From: Epiperipatus broadwayi
Lineage: Eukaryota; Onychophora; Udeonychophora; Euonychophora; Peripatidae
Direction: 5' to 3'
Assembly: GCA_028023455.1 (NCBI GenBank)
Contig: JAQFVV010006310.1
Location: 2,544,001 to 2,608,000, forward strand
Length of the DNA stretch: 64,000 nucleotides
Shown: positions 23,525-35,917 of the stretch, piece by piece
Position numbering within the stretch: the first letter of the stretch is position 1
Layout of the letters: every line of letters starts with the position of its first letter
Notes under the pieces: model-generated
Told to the model about the DNA's origin: nothing
Database searches by the model: none
The model's input: the letters and a program-made list of their open reading frames with translations, nothing else
Translations under genes and position numbers: made by a program

Positions 23525-25860
23525 TATAGATGATTTTGCTGATTTTAGTAAAATATGAAAGCCTTGCTTAAGGCTCGATTTTTTAGTATCTTTCACTACC
23601 TTTGACTGACATATCTCTATAAATATATTTTAGTTTTATTACCCATTTTTTCATTTTAGGGTTAAATTTTTTAAGGAAGGGTGTAAACTGTGCAAGTGAG
23701 AGTATTTCCTGGATTTATAGTACTAAAATAAACAAAATGATTATTAGGTTATGCTATATATTATAATGTATGAATTTTCATATTAAAATTTAAAATAATA
23801 TATCTGTATATAAAAATAAATCTACTTATCTACTTCTATCTAATTTAAAAATTTGGAATTTATTTTTGTAATTCCCTTTGACAAAATCTGTGGCCGCATT
23901 ATCTCAGTGCGAGAAGCTCTACTATATACATATGCTGAAGTATCATGACTTAGTGATTAATGCATTCATATGTTATGCTAATCACTTGGGATTTTGAATT
24001 TGATTATGGATTGAATTTAGAAGTTTTTTTAGACTGCAGACTTTAATGTCTTTTTTTTTTTTAAATAGCCAACCTATAATCAACTCAGTTATGCAATTAT
24101 TGGTTGATAAATGAGTGTCTAATTATTCAAAGGTCAAGCTAAAATTTAACTATGTATGATTTTGCTTTTGGCTAGCTAGATGAATACACTTTCTCTTTTA
24201 TTAATCCTGTCTTTTTTATCATATATATAATTAGTCCTTTTATTTTTTTGACTTAGCTTTAAGAATTAGATGCTAAGTTGAATTAGAATAAGATGTAGAT
24301 AATATGAAATGCATATTATGAAATTTTATTAAACACAGAATTGTGCATGTATATATAAATATATACATCATGTTGCATTCATAATAGCAAATATATAACA
24401 TGAATTTGTATATCATTAATTCTCTTACATAACTTTATACTACATATATGAGTAAAACACATGCATCCGGCAAGATTTGTTATTATATAATATAGTTTTC
24501 AATAGTCACAATATATATAATGAAGAAGGGGATAAAAATATATTTTAAAATACTTTTATAATTTTTTTTTAAAGTGAAATAATAATAAAAAAAAACTTGA
24601 AATGTGGATGAAGTGCTTTAGTTTAATTATCTTATGTTCAATATGTTAATTATTCATGAATATAAATCATATAATGAAGTTACACAATCAAAAAGTAAAA
24701 AAATGATGAAACTGAAATATAGCCATTTTACTTTAGTGTTAATATTTTATAATTTAAAATAAGTTTTATTAATGTTTATTTAGTTTTGGTTCATGCGCAA
24801 ATTAATATTAAAAAATGTATATTCAGAATATATTATAATAATATTTATGCAATAAATTTATAATATTGCATATTGGACATGATATAGATCGCTCACAAAA
24901 TAATTAAAAATGACTATTAGATGTCTCTGCTTTGTGAATATTAATTGAATCAGTTTAAAGTTGAGACTGAATAAATCCTCTTCAAATGGAATTTAATTCT
25001 TGATCTTATCATTATATTCATTTTTTTTTTTTGTTTAAGAACTTTGGCTGCAGACAAGACTGTAAAATTTTTGTTTGCTTAATGATTTAGACAATGATAC
25101 TGCAAAACTTAGGTTAATATACAGCATTGTGAAAGATGAGTTCTTTGAATATATTATATATTTAATGAAATGTATTTATAATGTTGCATATTGGGGATAA
25201 CACAGATATTTCATAAGATCATTGAAAATTAGTAATAGACGATTCATCAATTTGAAGCAGGAAATCCATATCAAATATTCAAAAATAAAATTTACTTTAA
25301 TGTCTTAACAGAATACTATTAATTGGGAACTTTTTTGAGATTACTAAATTTTACACATTTGAAAAAAAAAAATTACTCCATTAAAAGAAACTTAGAAATG
25401 AAAGGATTATAATAATTAAATAAAAATTACATATAGTAATTTTATTAATAATTATTTTAAAAATGATTATTAATTAAGAAAAAAATTATTTAAATTTTTT
25501 GTTTACTTTTTAAGAATATTACTTTATCATTTTTATAATTGATGAATAAATATCTCATATTTTACACTGCTTATGGATGGAAAGATTAATTATTAATGGA
25601 AAATTAACTTTATTACTTGCTTAGTATTTATTAATTAAACAGAATTAATTGACAATAATATTAAAAAAGATTTCTAATTTAAAGAAAAAATAAATTTAAG
25701 TTTATTGCTTATATTGCTTTTTCATCATTTTTATAAGTATTTTTGTTGATTTATTTCATGAGTTTTATTCTCCTACAATGCTTTTTTTTTGCATTAAATT
25801 AAAAATAGAGATGTTATATGATAAATACCCAACAGTTAATTTGAAAATAATGAATTTGTC
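23525..25860. other. anonymous AT-rich interval with a diverged direct repeat
   Basis: No gene was recognised. The segment at about 24822-24950 is similar to 25146-25270 (shared core TTTATAATRTTGCATATTGG), spaced about 323 bp apart, so a small segmental duplication has occurred. The rest is A/T-rich. Confidence 0.5.
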
Positions 25861-25928
25861 TTTTTTTTATATATATTGCATTTTTTTATATTTCAGCATA
25901 ATGACAAATCATTACAGTATAATCTATA

Positions 25929-28070
25929 TTGTTTACAATCAAAAATATCCGACTCAATTTTTTAAACCATTCTATGGCAGCACCAGTAAATCTTGCACCT
26001 GAATTGAATGAGGCAGGAAAGAGATTGAAAAGTGGAAAGGCGAGAGGTTTAGATGGATGGACAGCAGAGATGGTAATGAATTTAGGGCATAGAGCAAAAG
26101 CAAAGTTATTATCATGTTTTAATAAGATGGCGCAGAAGACAGTTTTTCCGGGTAGTTGGAGTAATACAAGAATAAGATTATTATTTAAAGGAAAGGGTAA
26201 GGATCATAGAAAGTTAAGTAATTATGGACCGATAGTGGTAATATCAGTTTTATATAAAGTTTTCGCATATATGGTAGCTGGAAGAGTTGTAAAATGGATG
26301 GAAGAGAATAATGTAGTGGGGGAAATGCAAGGAGGTTTTAGGTCAGATAGGCGTATAGGAGATAGTTTGTTTATAGTTACACAACTTATGGAGATGAGTA
26401 GGAATTCAGGTAGATCGTTATATATGAGTTTTATAGATATAGAGAAAGCATATGATAGAGTAAATAGAAATAGATTATGGGTAAGATTAGCCAATTTGGG
26501 AATGGATGAAGCTTTAGTAAATATTAAGAAATTATATGAAAATAATTATTATACTTACCAATTAGGGGATATAGAATCAGTTAAAGTTAAAAATGGAGTG
26601 GGATTAAGGCAAGGATGCCCTATGTCACCGATTTTGTTTTTGTTGTTTTTGAGTGAAATGGAAAAAGCAATAGAAAGACTAGGAAGAGGGGTAGAGATAC
26701 CATTAATAGGTGGCAAAGGAGTATATACTTTGTCGGGTCTTTTTTTTTTTGCAGATGATATCTTTTTATGTGCAGAAAGAAGAGAAGTTATGGATATTAT
26801 GCTAAGGACATGTGCAAGGGTGGGTAAAGAGATGGGGATTAAATTTAATGAAGAAAAATCAAATATAATGATGGTTAATACTGGGGAAAGAGAGGATGTA
26901 GTTTTTTTATTGGGGGATATAAAGTTAAGTGCGGTGGATAGATATAGGTATTTGGGAATCATCTTATGTAATCAGGAAAATTGCTTGGTTGAATGGGAGA
27001 AAAAATTGGTAAATGAAGCAAAGAAAAGAAAAGGTTTGGTAAAGGAACTAACAGTATTTTCATATAATAAATATGATGTAGCTAGAATTGTATGGAAAGG
27101 GAGTTGCAGTAGCAGGGTTAACATATGGTGATGATGCATTATGTGTTAGTAAAAGGATTTTAGATTATTTAGAGAAAGTACAAAGGGAAGTAGGAAGACA
27201 TGCATTAGATGCAGAGATGTGGACAGCAAAGGAGGCAATTCAAGGAGAAATGGGATGGTCAAGTTTCTATATGAGAGACGCAAAAAGTAAAATGAAAATG
27301 TTTGGTAGGTTGCAGTTTATGGATAGTAAAAGAATAGCCAAAATAGTGTTTAATTGGGTTATGAGTAAAGGGCAGCTAACAAGATGGGTGAGAAAGGTAA
27401 TGCGGTATGCAAAAGATTTGGATAAAGAATTTATATCGGTATACTTGTATAAAAGGTGGGATGATTATGTTAGGAGGATTGTTGAGTGTATTAGTGGTAA
27501 GGAATGGGATAAAAGAATAGAAGCATTAATAAAAAATAGGGAGTTGGAGAGATGGAGAAGTAGTATGGAGGATAAGAAGAGTTTAAATATATATAGAAGT
27601 AAATGGAATATTGGAAGCGAGTTAATTTATGATAATAGTAAGGAAAGTAGTTTATTGTTTAAGGCTCGAACACGATCTTTAGCAACAAGAGAATATACAT
27701 GTAAATGGAAAACTATGGGTGATTTAGCGTGCAAATTGTGTAAGGAAGGTATAGAAAATATTAGGTATCTGTTGAAAGCAGAAAGGGTACAGATAATGAA
27801 GTTATGGGAGAATAGGTATGAACAAAGTGACAATACAGAAAGTGAGTTATTAGTTTTATGCTGGGTTTGTGAAAAAATAAGGGGGATTTAGATTTAAAGG
27901 CCATAGAGTTGGCAAAGATTATGTTGTGGAAATGGGATGGGGCAGAATATGGGAAGACTTAGAGTGGGAAATGAAAAATAAAGTGGCTAACAGGTTTATC
28001 TGGGCATAGTTGCTGAGATATTCTTGACTTCGTTTAAGGAGAAGCCAAATACATCACATCACATCACATG
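25929..28070 (+). mobile_element. non-LTR retrotransposon, RT to 3' tail (youngest LINE here)
   Basis: A 400-codon frame (25929-27131) carries a nearly intact reverse transcriptase: SGKARGLDGWTAE at residues 35-47, SNYGPIVVISVLYKVF at 97-112, FIDIEKAYDRV at 168-178, RQGCPMSPILF at 227-237 and the catalytic FADD at 274-277. One extra G in the run at 27099-27101 shifts the frame. The protein continues in the 267-codon frame (27088-27891), which ends with a CKLCKEGIENIRYLL segment resembling the C-terminal Cys/His motif of several LINE clades. A second shift near 27876 would extend it to a stop at 27960-27962. The 3' tail is a short CATCA-type repeat at 28049-28069. The 5' part, including the endonuclease, is missing. 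The clade was not determined. Confidence 0.9.
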
Positions 28071-28074
28071 CAAT

Positions 28075-29370
28075 ATGACCCACAACTCTGTAATTAAAAT
28101 AAAACAATACACTATACTGAACTGATATTTTAGTTCTGCACACTTGTTGAAGTGTTAGCAGTCATGGCAGTGGCACTCACTTATCATAATTCTCACCTGC
28201 TATGTGAGTTATGATTTACATGCATGCTTTTATTACATCATAATGGCTAGTGTAAAAATGCTCTGATAGTACAAATTTCTGAATTAGAGAATTTCAGATG
28301 AAATTATCTGAAATAATTTGTTTTAAAAAAAAATCAATAATATATATTTTAATTGTTATTTTGAAATGTTTATAGTATGTTATATAATTGTAGTAAGTCT
28401 AATCAATATATCTAGTTTTCTTTTTACATTGATTATTAGTTATTAAAAGAAAATCTGTGTTCTTTAGATAAATATATAATTGGTTTAATTTAAATATAAT
28501 TCTTTTTAATTGCAACAAATTATGTACTTTTTCTGCTACAATGCAGTTCTTTTAACTTCCTCTTCATTTAATATAGTTTGATCTATTTCTTCTTTATTAT
28601 TATAATTGAAATACTTGGCTAGCCTCTATTATCACTATGTTTACTTACACTAATAATTGTGTCATAATGTACAGTGTTTTTTGTTCAATTGGCACTTAAG
28701 ATGTGGATTTAAATATAATTTCAAAACATGATATATATGTGTGTAAATAACTAATTAAATAACATAAATATGTAAATAATAAATAAGATTAATTTAATTT
28801 ACTCCATCTGCAGTAATTTTTATTATCTTTTTAAGTAGAGATTGTTTTTTTTTTTTTTTGTCAAAAATTGCAGCTTGGAAGATAGTAAAAAAATTTATAG
28901 ATGTAGTTAATTAATTTTATTCATTATATAGATATGAAATATATTTATTTAACATGTGTATATTCATATACGATATATGTGTATATACATTCACACACAA
29001 TGTCTTTGCTATTCTGTGATAGAGTGGATTGTGAATGTAGATATTAAAAGTCATTTCATTCTTTCCCCCTTCACTTTTTTTAAAATAAATTTTTAAAATA
29101 GTAAGTTAAAGAATAATGAGAAAGTTGAAAGAGGAGAAGCAAAGAAGTTGTAGACATGAGGAATGTTATTTTGGATTTGATTGAGTAATAGAAAAATTGT
29201 AAAGAAAAAATAATCTGCCTATATATAAATGTGAGCTTTTAAAAACTTGTATTTTTTTATAATTATATTATTTACAAATTTAGATTGTTCTATGGCAAAA
29301 GAAATATGAATTTAATTTAATTTGATTAAAAAATTAAGTCATACAGCTAATATTGTTTTAAAAAACATAA
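28075..29370. other. anonymous AT-rich interval
   Basis: No gene was recognised. A short hairpin pairs ACTCACTTATCATAA with TATGTGAGTTATGA near 28170-28215, with no family match in the window. Confidence 0.45.
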
Positions 29371-29374
29371 TTTT

Positions 29375-29520
29375 GAAAACAGACTTTCAAGTTCTCTTCA
29401 GCCATCCACTCTGTCTCATACAACTGATACACATGACCACACACATGTGAAAAAGATAAATTTGTATAGCTGAAGGGAGCTTGAAAATCTGTGTTCAAAT
29501 CCCCTATATTACATCTAGAC
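29375..29520. repeat. SINE-B head pair, head-to-head foldback
   Basis: The left half (ACAGACTTTCAAGTTCTCTT) and right half (GAAGGGAGCTTGAAAATCTG) are inverted copies of the tRNA-like head of the 450-bp unit. They meet at about GATAAATTTGTATAG. The arrangement mirrors the inversion point of the large array at 18.72 kb. Confidence 0.7.
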
Positions 29521-30134
29521 TCTAGGTATATAAAATATACTTATATTTAGAATATTAAAAGATTTATTTCAAAGCAGTATGTATTTAACTACATATCTGT
29601 TTGTCTTGTCTATTAATCTGTTTGTTCTTCTATCTATCTATTTAATATCAGTTTCAGTCATTGAGCATCACTGCAGTTCTTAGACTATATATAAACTATA
29701 GAGCAATATATCAAATTTTCAAGTAGTATGGCAGTCACGGTAAATAAAAAAGTATATTGTGAGCAGAGATTAAAGCTGGCATTTCTTTAGATTTATTTAT
29801 ATCTAACCCAAGATGTAGTAATCTATTATTTTGTATATATGATGATGAAAAAAATTGAATTTGCATACATCTTCATTGTTAAACATAGGTAAATTCCTAG
29901 CATCAGTTGTGTGAGACTTCAAATTTTTTATAATCAAACTAATGAAAATACTAATAAAGCTTTGCCAATCATGAATGCATTTTCATATATGAATATTTTT
30001 TTTATAAAACATCAAGCTTCCACTTTCCTCTCAAAAATAAAAAAAAATTATTTAAGCTAACTGCTACATTCTATGTTTTTTTATTATGTGATTAAATATG
30101 CCAGCAACAGTTTTGCTAAATAATGTGTAATAAT

Positions 30135-30240
30135 TTGAATGGTTTATTGCTTGGAGTTCGTAAGAAGTTTGAGAACTGGAAGTGACAGAGTTGGGCCATG
30201 ATCCATCAACTTTGACCTCTGCTATTCTATCTTTATATCA
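30135..30240 (-). repeat. SINE-A copy (tandem pair, 1)
   Basis: The complement of the SINE-A tail (GGTTTATTGCTTGGAGTTCG) is followed by the family middle (GGGCCATGATCCATCAAC). The minus-strand head is decayed. Confidence 0.7.
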
Positions 30241-30257
30241 AAACCACTTAAAGAAAA

Positions 30258-30388
30258 AAGTTGATTGAATGATTTATTGCTCAAGAATTCATAGAGTTTG
30301 AATACCAGAAGTGATAGTGTTATTGCAGCAATCAGTGAATTTTGAGCTCCAAAAATCATCATTCTGCATTTAACCATGCAAGGCAGTA
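30258..30388 (-). repeat. SINE-A copy (tandem pair, 2)
   Basis: It has the same strand as the preceding copy. Tail complement GATTTATTGCTCAAGAATTC begins near 30269 and the head complement CATTCTGCATTTAACCATGC ends it. Confidence 0.65.
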
Positions 30389-30637
30389 ATGATAATGACA
30401 GATTCAGTTTCCAGATTATCAACAAAAAAAAAATAAGTAGAAAATTCAGTTTAGTCAAATAAATTTCTATATTCAGACTGTTACTTTAACATTTGAATAT
30501 CATCAGATTTCTTGAGAATCTCTGACCATACTTTTACTTGTGTTAAATATCATTGAAGTTTCTTAGCACATGAATATGATCATATTATTCTTACACTTCC
30601 TCCCCCTTCTATATTTTATTTTGTAATTTGATTTTTT

Positions 30638-30764
30638 TTGTGCGAGTGGTAAAATGGCAGACTCTAGAGCTCAAGATCCATGAATCATAACTTAGTTCTG
30701 TCATTTTTGGTGCTCTAACTTCTCGTAAAATCCCAAGCAGTAAACCATTCAATTTACTTGTTTA
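30638..30764 (+). repeat. SINE-A copy
   Basis: GTGCGAGTGGTAAAATGGCA at the head, CAAGATCCATGAATCATAAC in the middle and CCCAAGCAGTAAACCATTCA at the tail make this one of the clearer copies. Confidence 0.75.
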
Positions 30765-31194
30765 TATTTGTTTTTATAAAACAGCACTTTATATATAATA
30801 ACTATAAAAAAAAAAAGATTTTAGAAATTTTGTGTCTTATAGCTTCTTTATAAAAATCAATAAGTCCAAAAATTACATGATAATACAAACAAATGTCACA
30901 AGATTTTAAATATCGCTCTCTCTTTGGATGATTTTCTAAACAGCAAAAAGTTTCAATAATTGAATGTGTTATTTTTTTCTATATTCCAAGAGCAATTATC
31001 TTTATCCTATTTTAGAAAGTAACTACTATAACTTTGAGCAATCAGTAGACACCAGATTATATGGCTTTTGCTTTAATAGATGGAGACTAGGGTTCAAAAC
31101 TAAAACACGCATTTATGCCACTAGCAAATATTTTTAACTCCATTATGTTTTTCAAGCTAATAATCTGAAATTAAAATAAAAAAACTCTCTTGTT

Positions 31195-31600
31195 TTCAAT
31201 TCAGCTAACTTAACTGCATATTAAGCCAGTTTATATATATTTTTGAGACTTTAGTGTTTATAACAATTGTAGGCCTCTTCTACTCTTTAGCAAGAATAAC
31301 AACATATGACCTCTCATATGCTTCCAATATGAACATGTGAGAAGTCTTGTAATGATGGATGTTTTTTATTCTAATTTAAATAATTACTTTCATTTTTTCA
31401 ATTCAGGCTAACTTAGTTGCATACTAGGTCAATTTATATATATTTTCGAGACTTCAGTATCTATAGCAAGTTTTAGCAAGGGAGTTAATACCCATAACAA
31501 TATATGAACTCTCATATGCTTTCAATATGAACATATGAGAAGTCTTGTAATGATAGGTGTTTTTTTTTCTAATTTAAATAATTACTTTTATTTAGCTTTC
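31195..31600. repeat. ~203-bp tandem duplication
   Basis: AATTCAGCTAACTTAACTGC (31198) recurs as AATTCAGGCTAACTTAGTTG (31401). Both units end in TCTAATTTAAATAATTACTT. There are two units, moderately diverged. Confidence 0.85.
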
Positions 31601-32095
31601 TTTTAGTATTTGGATAGTATAAAAAGATTATTTTTATGTGTAAAGCTATTATATATTAAATACTTGAACAATATCATATGCTAAATAATGTAAAATTTGT
31701 AGTTGTTTTTGAGAAGCTCTTATTAATTACTTTTGTTTTTTTTTACTTTATGTAGAACTAACTATCAATGACTTCACTTGTGTTAGTAGAATAAAATAAT
31801 ATGTAGCTATTTCCATGGCTTCTATATTTAGTATTATTTAAATGAAATAATACATGAATCATCAACAGGAATATTGCAAAAAAATTAACTTTTTATGATC
31901 ACTTATATTATTGTAATAATCAACATTTAGTATTTTATTTATTAAGCATACACTCTGATATATAAAATATTCAAGAAATGTCAAACTTGAAAACATGTAA
32001 CAAAGTTACTTAATTATAAATAATAATCATTTAAATTAATATGGAAGTACTGAAAATCCTCAGTTATCAGAAAGTTATATTTATAATAATCATTT

Positions 32096-32400
32096 GTAAA
32101 TAATAATTAGTTTCAGGAATTTGTCCCTGGCATGCTATTTAGAAGTTATAATATATTTAGATATGCATTTTTTTTTTTTCAAGAATTTTATTACTATTAA
32201 ATTTTATTCTATTTATCAAAATCATAAATTTCTAATTTGAATAATTGCATATAACATTCATTTATATATGATAATTAGTTTTAAGGGATGTGATTCCAAG
32301 CATTTTATTTTTAATACATATGTATTTGTTTTTCAGTATATGTATTATCTATCTCTTGAAAACACTCATACATTTCTAATTTAACTAATAAATATCATGT
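32096..32400. repeat. ~170-bp diverged tandem duplication
   Basis: ATAATTAGTTTCAGGAATTT in the first unit matches ATAATTAGTTTTAAGGGATG in the second. Both units later contain CATAAATTTCTAATTTGAAT-like sequence. Confidence 0.6.
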
Positions 32401-33013
32401 TAGCATATGGGGAGGGGAGACTGATTTAATCTCTAGTGTTACCTGATGGTATCCCTGCTTCTGACTAAAATTGTGAATTCATATAAGTGCCTAACTATTT
32501 ATTCATTTTTATGCTTGGGTATGGTTTGGGTAATAAACATTAACAAATGTTATTATTGACAATAGCAGTAATTATAATATGTGTAGCCTAGTGAAAGAGA
32601 GACTAGTGTTATCTCCAAGCTGCCTGAAATGCCATTTCTGAATCAATGCATATATTGTGTAATAACATACTTTAGCTATTCACCACAAAAATTGCAAGAT
32701 ATTAGCATGCATTACTTATATAAAGGATATTAAAAATATATTTTAAGGATTCTTTAAAATATTGCATTGGATCATTTAAAGTATATAATTTACAAAGCAC
32801 TTAATAAACAATTAATGAATACTGCTATTATTTTTAAAAGTAAATAATTTATTCTATTTGATAATTTTTAATATTGTTTCAAATAATTTATGAAACACCA
32901 TAGAGAAGTAATTTTTAAAAAAAAAATTATTGTAAGGTGATCTGCTCACATTTATTTTTATTGATTTGTTGTTTAAATTGAGCTAAGTATCATAAAGCAA
33001 AATTCCATAGTTT

Positions 33014-33031
33014 GTGTGTGTGTGTGTGTAT
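33014..33031. repeat. (TG)n microsatellite
   Basis: An uninterrupted run of about nine TG units is followed by TATATAAAGG. Confidence 0.95.
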
Positions 33032-33261
33032 ATAAAGGATAGGTAAATAATAGATAAATAAAGGGTAGAGAAAAAAATATTATAGAAAAGTTACCTTTTT
33101 GTTTATTTATTATAAGTGAACGTTTTTTAGAAAATGAATAATGGGAGTCTATCTCTCAAGATTATTATTTTTTATTTCTTATATTTAACCTATCTTTTTA
33201 TTATTATAATTATATTAATATTTTAGTTAATTAATAGAGCTTAATATCTTTAAAATCAGCC

Positions 33262-33600
33262 AATACCCATGCTATTTTAAAAATTTTTTTTTCACATGTT
33301 AATTAAATATATTTAAAACTTACTTTATCACATGAGAAAATATAAAACAACTATGGTAAAAGTTTGCCAAATATCATTACTAATTCTCTTGCTTTACCCA
33401 TGGCATTTTAAAATTTACTTTTTCACATGTTAAATATATTTAAACTGACATCCCTAGAAGTTTATTAATTTCATAGTAAAAGTATATCAAATTCAATAGT
33501 ATTTCTCTTGCTGTACCCTTGCCATTTTAAATTTTTCTTTAATACATGTTAAATATATGTATTTAAACTAAAATCCTACAAGTTTAACAAATTCATTATT
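33262..33600. repeat. ~125-bp tandem triplication, diverged
   Basis: Three copies of a CCC-TGCCATTTTAAA-T-rich-ACATGTTAA motif begin at about 33266, 33397 and 33517. Each is followed by TATATTTAAA and a diverged remainder. Confidence 0.7.
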
Positions 33601-34480
33601 ATAACTGATATGAATTGTCAATATTCAAGTGAGAAATTAAATACATGATATAAAAATGATTAATTTAAAACATATTTACCTTACTTTACCAAAAACTATA
33701 CCTTTCATTTAAAAAATATTCCAAATCTGTAATCTTTTAATCAATGCTGCCCTCTTTTTGGGTTTTATGACATCATTTGAAAACAGAATATAGATTTTTG
33801 ACACATTTTTATATTGCAAATTACATTTTTTTTAAAATAATTAATGCAAGAAATTTGTATGCTAGTATAATATTATACAAAAAAAGAAAGAAAATCATGT
33901 AAGATTCTTCAAGATTGATGCAATCATTGTTGAGTTATAAAGTCCCAAACAAAACATAGTAATATAAATAGATATATATGTGTTATTTTTATGAATGTTT
34001 AAAAAAAAATTTTCTTAAGTATTTTGAACTCATATATAAGAATTCATGTTGTATATTTTTTATTTGTTTTACAAGCATATTTGTATTTATATATATGGTT
34101 GGGCTGCAAACTATGCTATATTTTGTTCCAAGCTCTTCCCTTGCACAAAATAGCATTTAGTTACTAACCTTTTATTGGATTAGAATAAAATGAATTGTAA
34201 GTATACAATATAGTAAATTTCAACACGCATATACATATAAAACAGATGATATGTGTGTAATGTGGATATATAAATTAAAAATACAGACAATATTTAAAAA
34301 AAAAATAGTAACATAGTTATTAATAATGAATTAAGAAACATTTATATATATACAGAATTGTATGTGTGCATATGTTCAATAAATTTATTAAAAAATAATA
34401 TTGTATTGTAATAAAATTCACTTCTTTATTATTATTTTTTTATAAAATAGACAGCAGAAATGTTGGATTATTAATCTTTT
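33601..34480. other. anonymous AT-rich interval
   Basis: No gene or element was recognised. A 60-codon plus frame at 33978-34160 is hydrophobic and low in complexity and is treated as chance. Confidence 0.45.
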
Positions 34481-34489
34481 GAAGGCATT

Positions 34490-34985
34490 GATAAATCAGA
34501 ATCAAGAAGTTTATGGAGAATCATTTTATTTTGATATTTTGTTAAAACACATTGTAATGGAAAGTTGTTTTTCTTTTTAAATCATCAAACTCATCTTGCA
34601 ACAATTATAAGGTGATTTTCTATCTAAAAATAATGCTGCCATCCATTATGAATTATTTTCCATAATTGTATTCCTTAAAGTCTATGCAGCTATCCTTTAC
34701 TTGCAGTGAATTGTTTGGCATTATGTGTTCCAGATTCTTGGCTAAATTCTTGTTAAAGATTTGATGCTTTCTGATGCAATACAAGACTATGAACTGTAAC
34801 GTTCTTATGATTCATGTCATTCAGCCATAGATTTAAGTCTTGATCAGTTTTGACCAAAAAATGTCTCCTTACTTTGCTTATATCTTTAGCTGTTTTAGGA
34901 GCACAAACAACAATAGCACAAATCTGCTTCTGCCTCTATTATTTTTCCAATAGAAAATTCACTTTTTTTATACATATGGCCCACT
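34490..34985 (-). pseudogene. pogo/Tigger-like transposase fossil (HTH region)
   Basis: The minus strand reads DQDLNLWLNDMNHKNVTVHS (about 34795-34850), then LVLHQKASNL and GTHNAKQFTASKGxLHRL (about 34690-34780). This matches the CENP-B-type DNA-binding segment of Jerky/Tigger transposases, where EDLxLWLxxMRxxGxPVSGPML, CEKAxxL and FxASxGWLxxFKxRHGI occur in that order. Frames are broken and no DDE catalytic segment is visible downstream. It is notable because a Tigger-type non-autonomous element lies at 60.35-61.41 kb; whether the two belong to the same family cannot be told. Confidence 0.65.
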
Positions 34986-34989
34986 TCTG

Positions 34990-35648
34990 AATAAAACTTC
35001 TTTTTATTATTATTATTAAATCAAACAATTTTCATTTTCTTCTTTAATGAAAGTACATTACTATTACAATGTTTTTTTTTTTAAATTATCACTCATGATT
35101 CTAAATAATACATTATTTTATTAAAGATATACTGTACAGAATAAAACATTTTGAAGAAAAAAAATGCTAGGAAAAATATTGATACACAAGCTTTTAATAA
35201 TGCTATTGAACTAAACAGGCACAGTATTTAAATTGCTAAGAACATGTGATTACACAAATTCACATTTGAGAAAGTGATATTTAGTGAGGGAAAAAACATC
35301 TGCCACTGTAACAAGATTCGTAAAATGTAATAAATTCACAAATGTCATTGTTTTTATTATTTATTTGTTTACAGTTTTTTTTTGTTTATTTATATTTGTT
35401 TTAGAATAATGTATAATTGAAGTCATGTAGTTAGATATCACATCGTTTCTAGCTCTATTATATTTTATAAAATTATGTAATTTTTTTACATTAATTTGCA
35501 TTAAAGATGTGCAAAATATGCACACATATATGTAATCTCAGTTTACTTTTTAAAACTAAAAATAAATTTTTAGCGACAAATAAAATAGAGTGATATATAC
35601 ATTTAATGTGAATTGGTGTGTTAACAATTAGTTCTACATATATAGGCC
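34990..35648. other. anonymous AT-rich interval
   Basis: I saw no gene, repeat unit or transposon protein signature here. Confidence 0.45.
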
Positions 35649-35651
35649 ATA

Positions 35652-35872
35652 ATGCAACAAGAACTTAAAACGATTGGGATATTAGTATATAAAGAGCTTT
35701 ATTTTGAGTGTTATTTATTTCATAAATGGATTTTAACAACTATTGATCTATGTACAAATATAAACGATGAAAATCACATAATTAATAACTGTAGAATCTA
35801 TGATCTTGCTAACAAAATTTTATGGTTTATTAAAGCCAATAGTCTTTTATGATTTGTTAAGAAGTAAGCATC
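35652..35872 (+). pseudogene. Jockey-like LINE C-terminal fragment
   Basis: A 66-codon frame includes CYLFHKWILTTIDLC (about residues 20-34) followed by ENHIINNC. This is the same Cys/His segment found at 19.5 kb and 46.0 kb in Jockey-like copies. Upstream RT sequence was not found, so this is a short 5'-truncated scrap. Confidence 0.65.
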
Positions 35873-35917
35873 ATAATCTTATTTAATAAGACTACTGATT
35901 AAATTTGTTTTAACAGA

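Noticed and set aside
26222-26962. Minus-strand frames of 90 and 135 codons
   Set aside because: They overlie the intact plus-strand reverse transcriptase and arise because its sense strand avoids C and T-rich stops in antisense.
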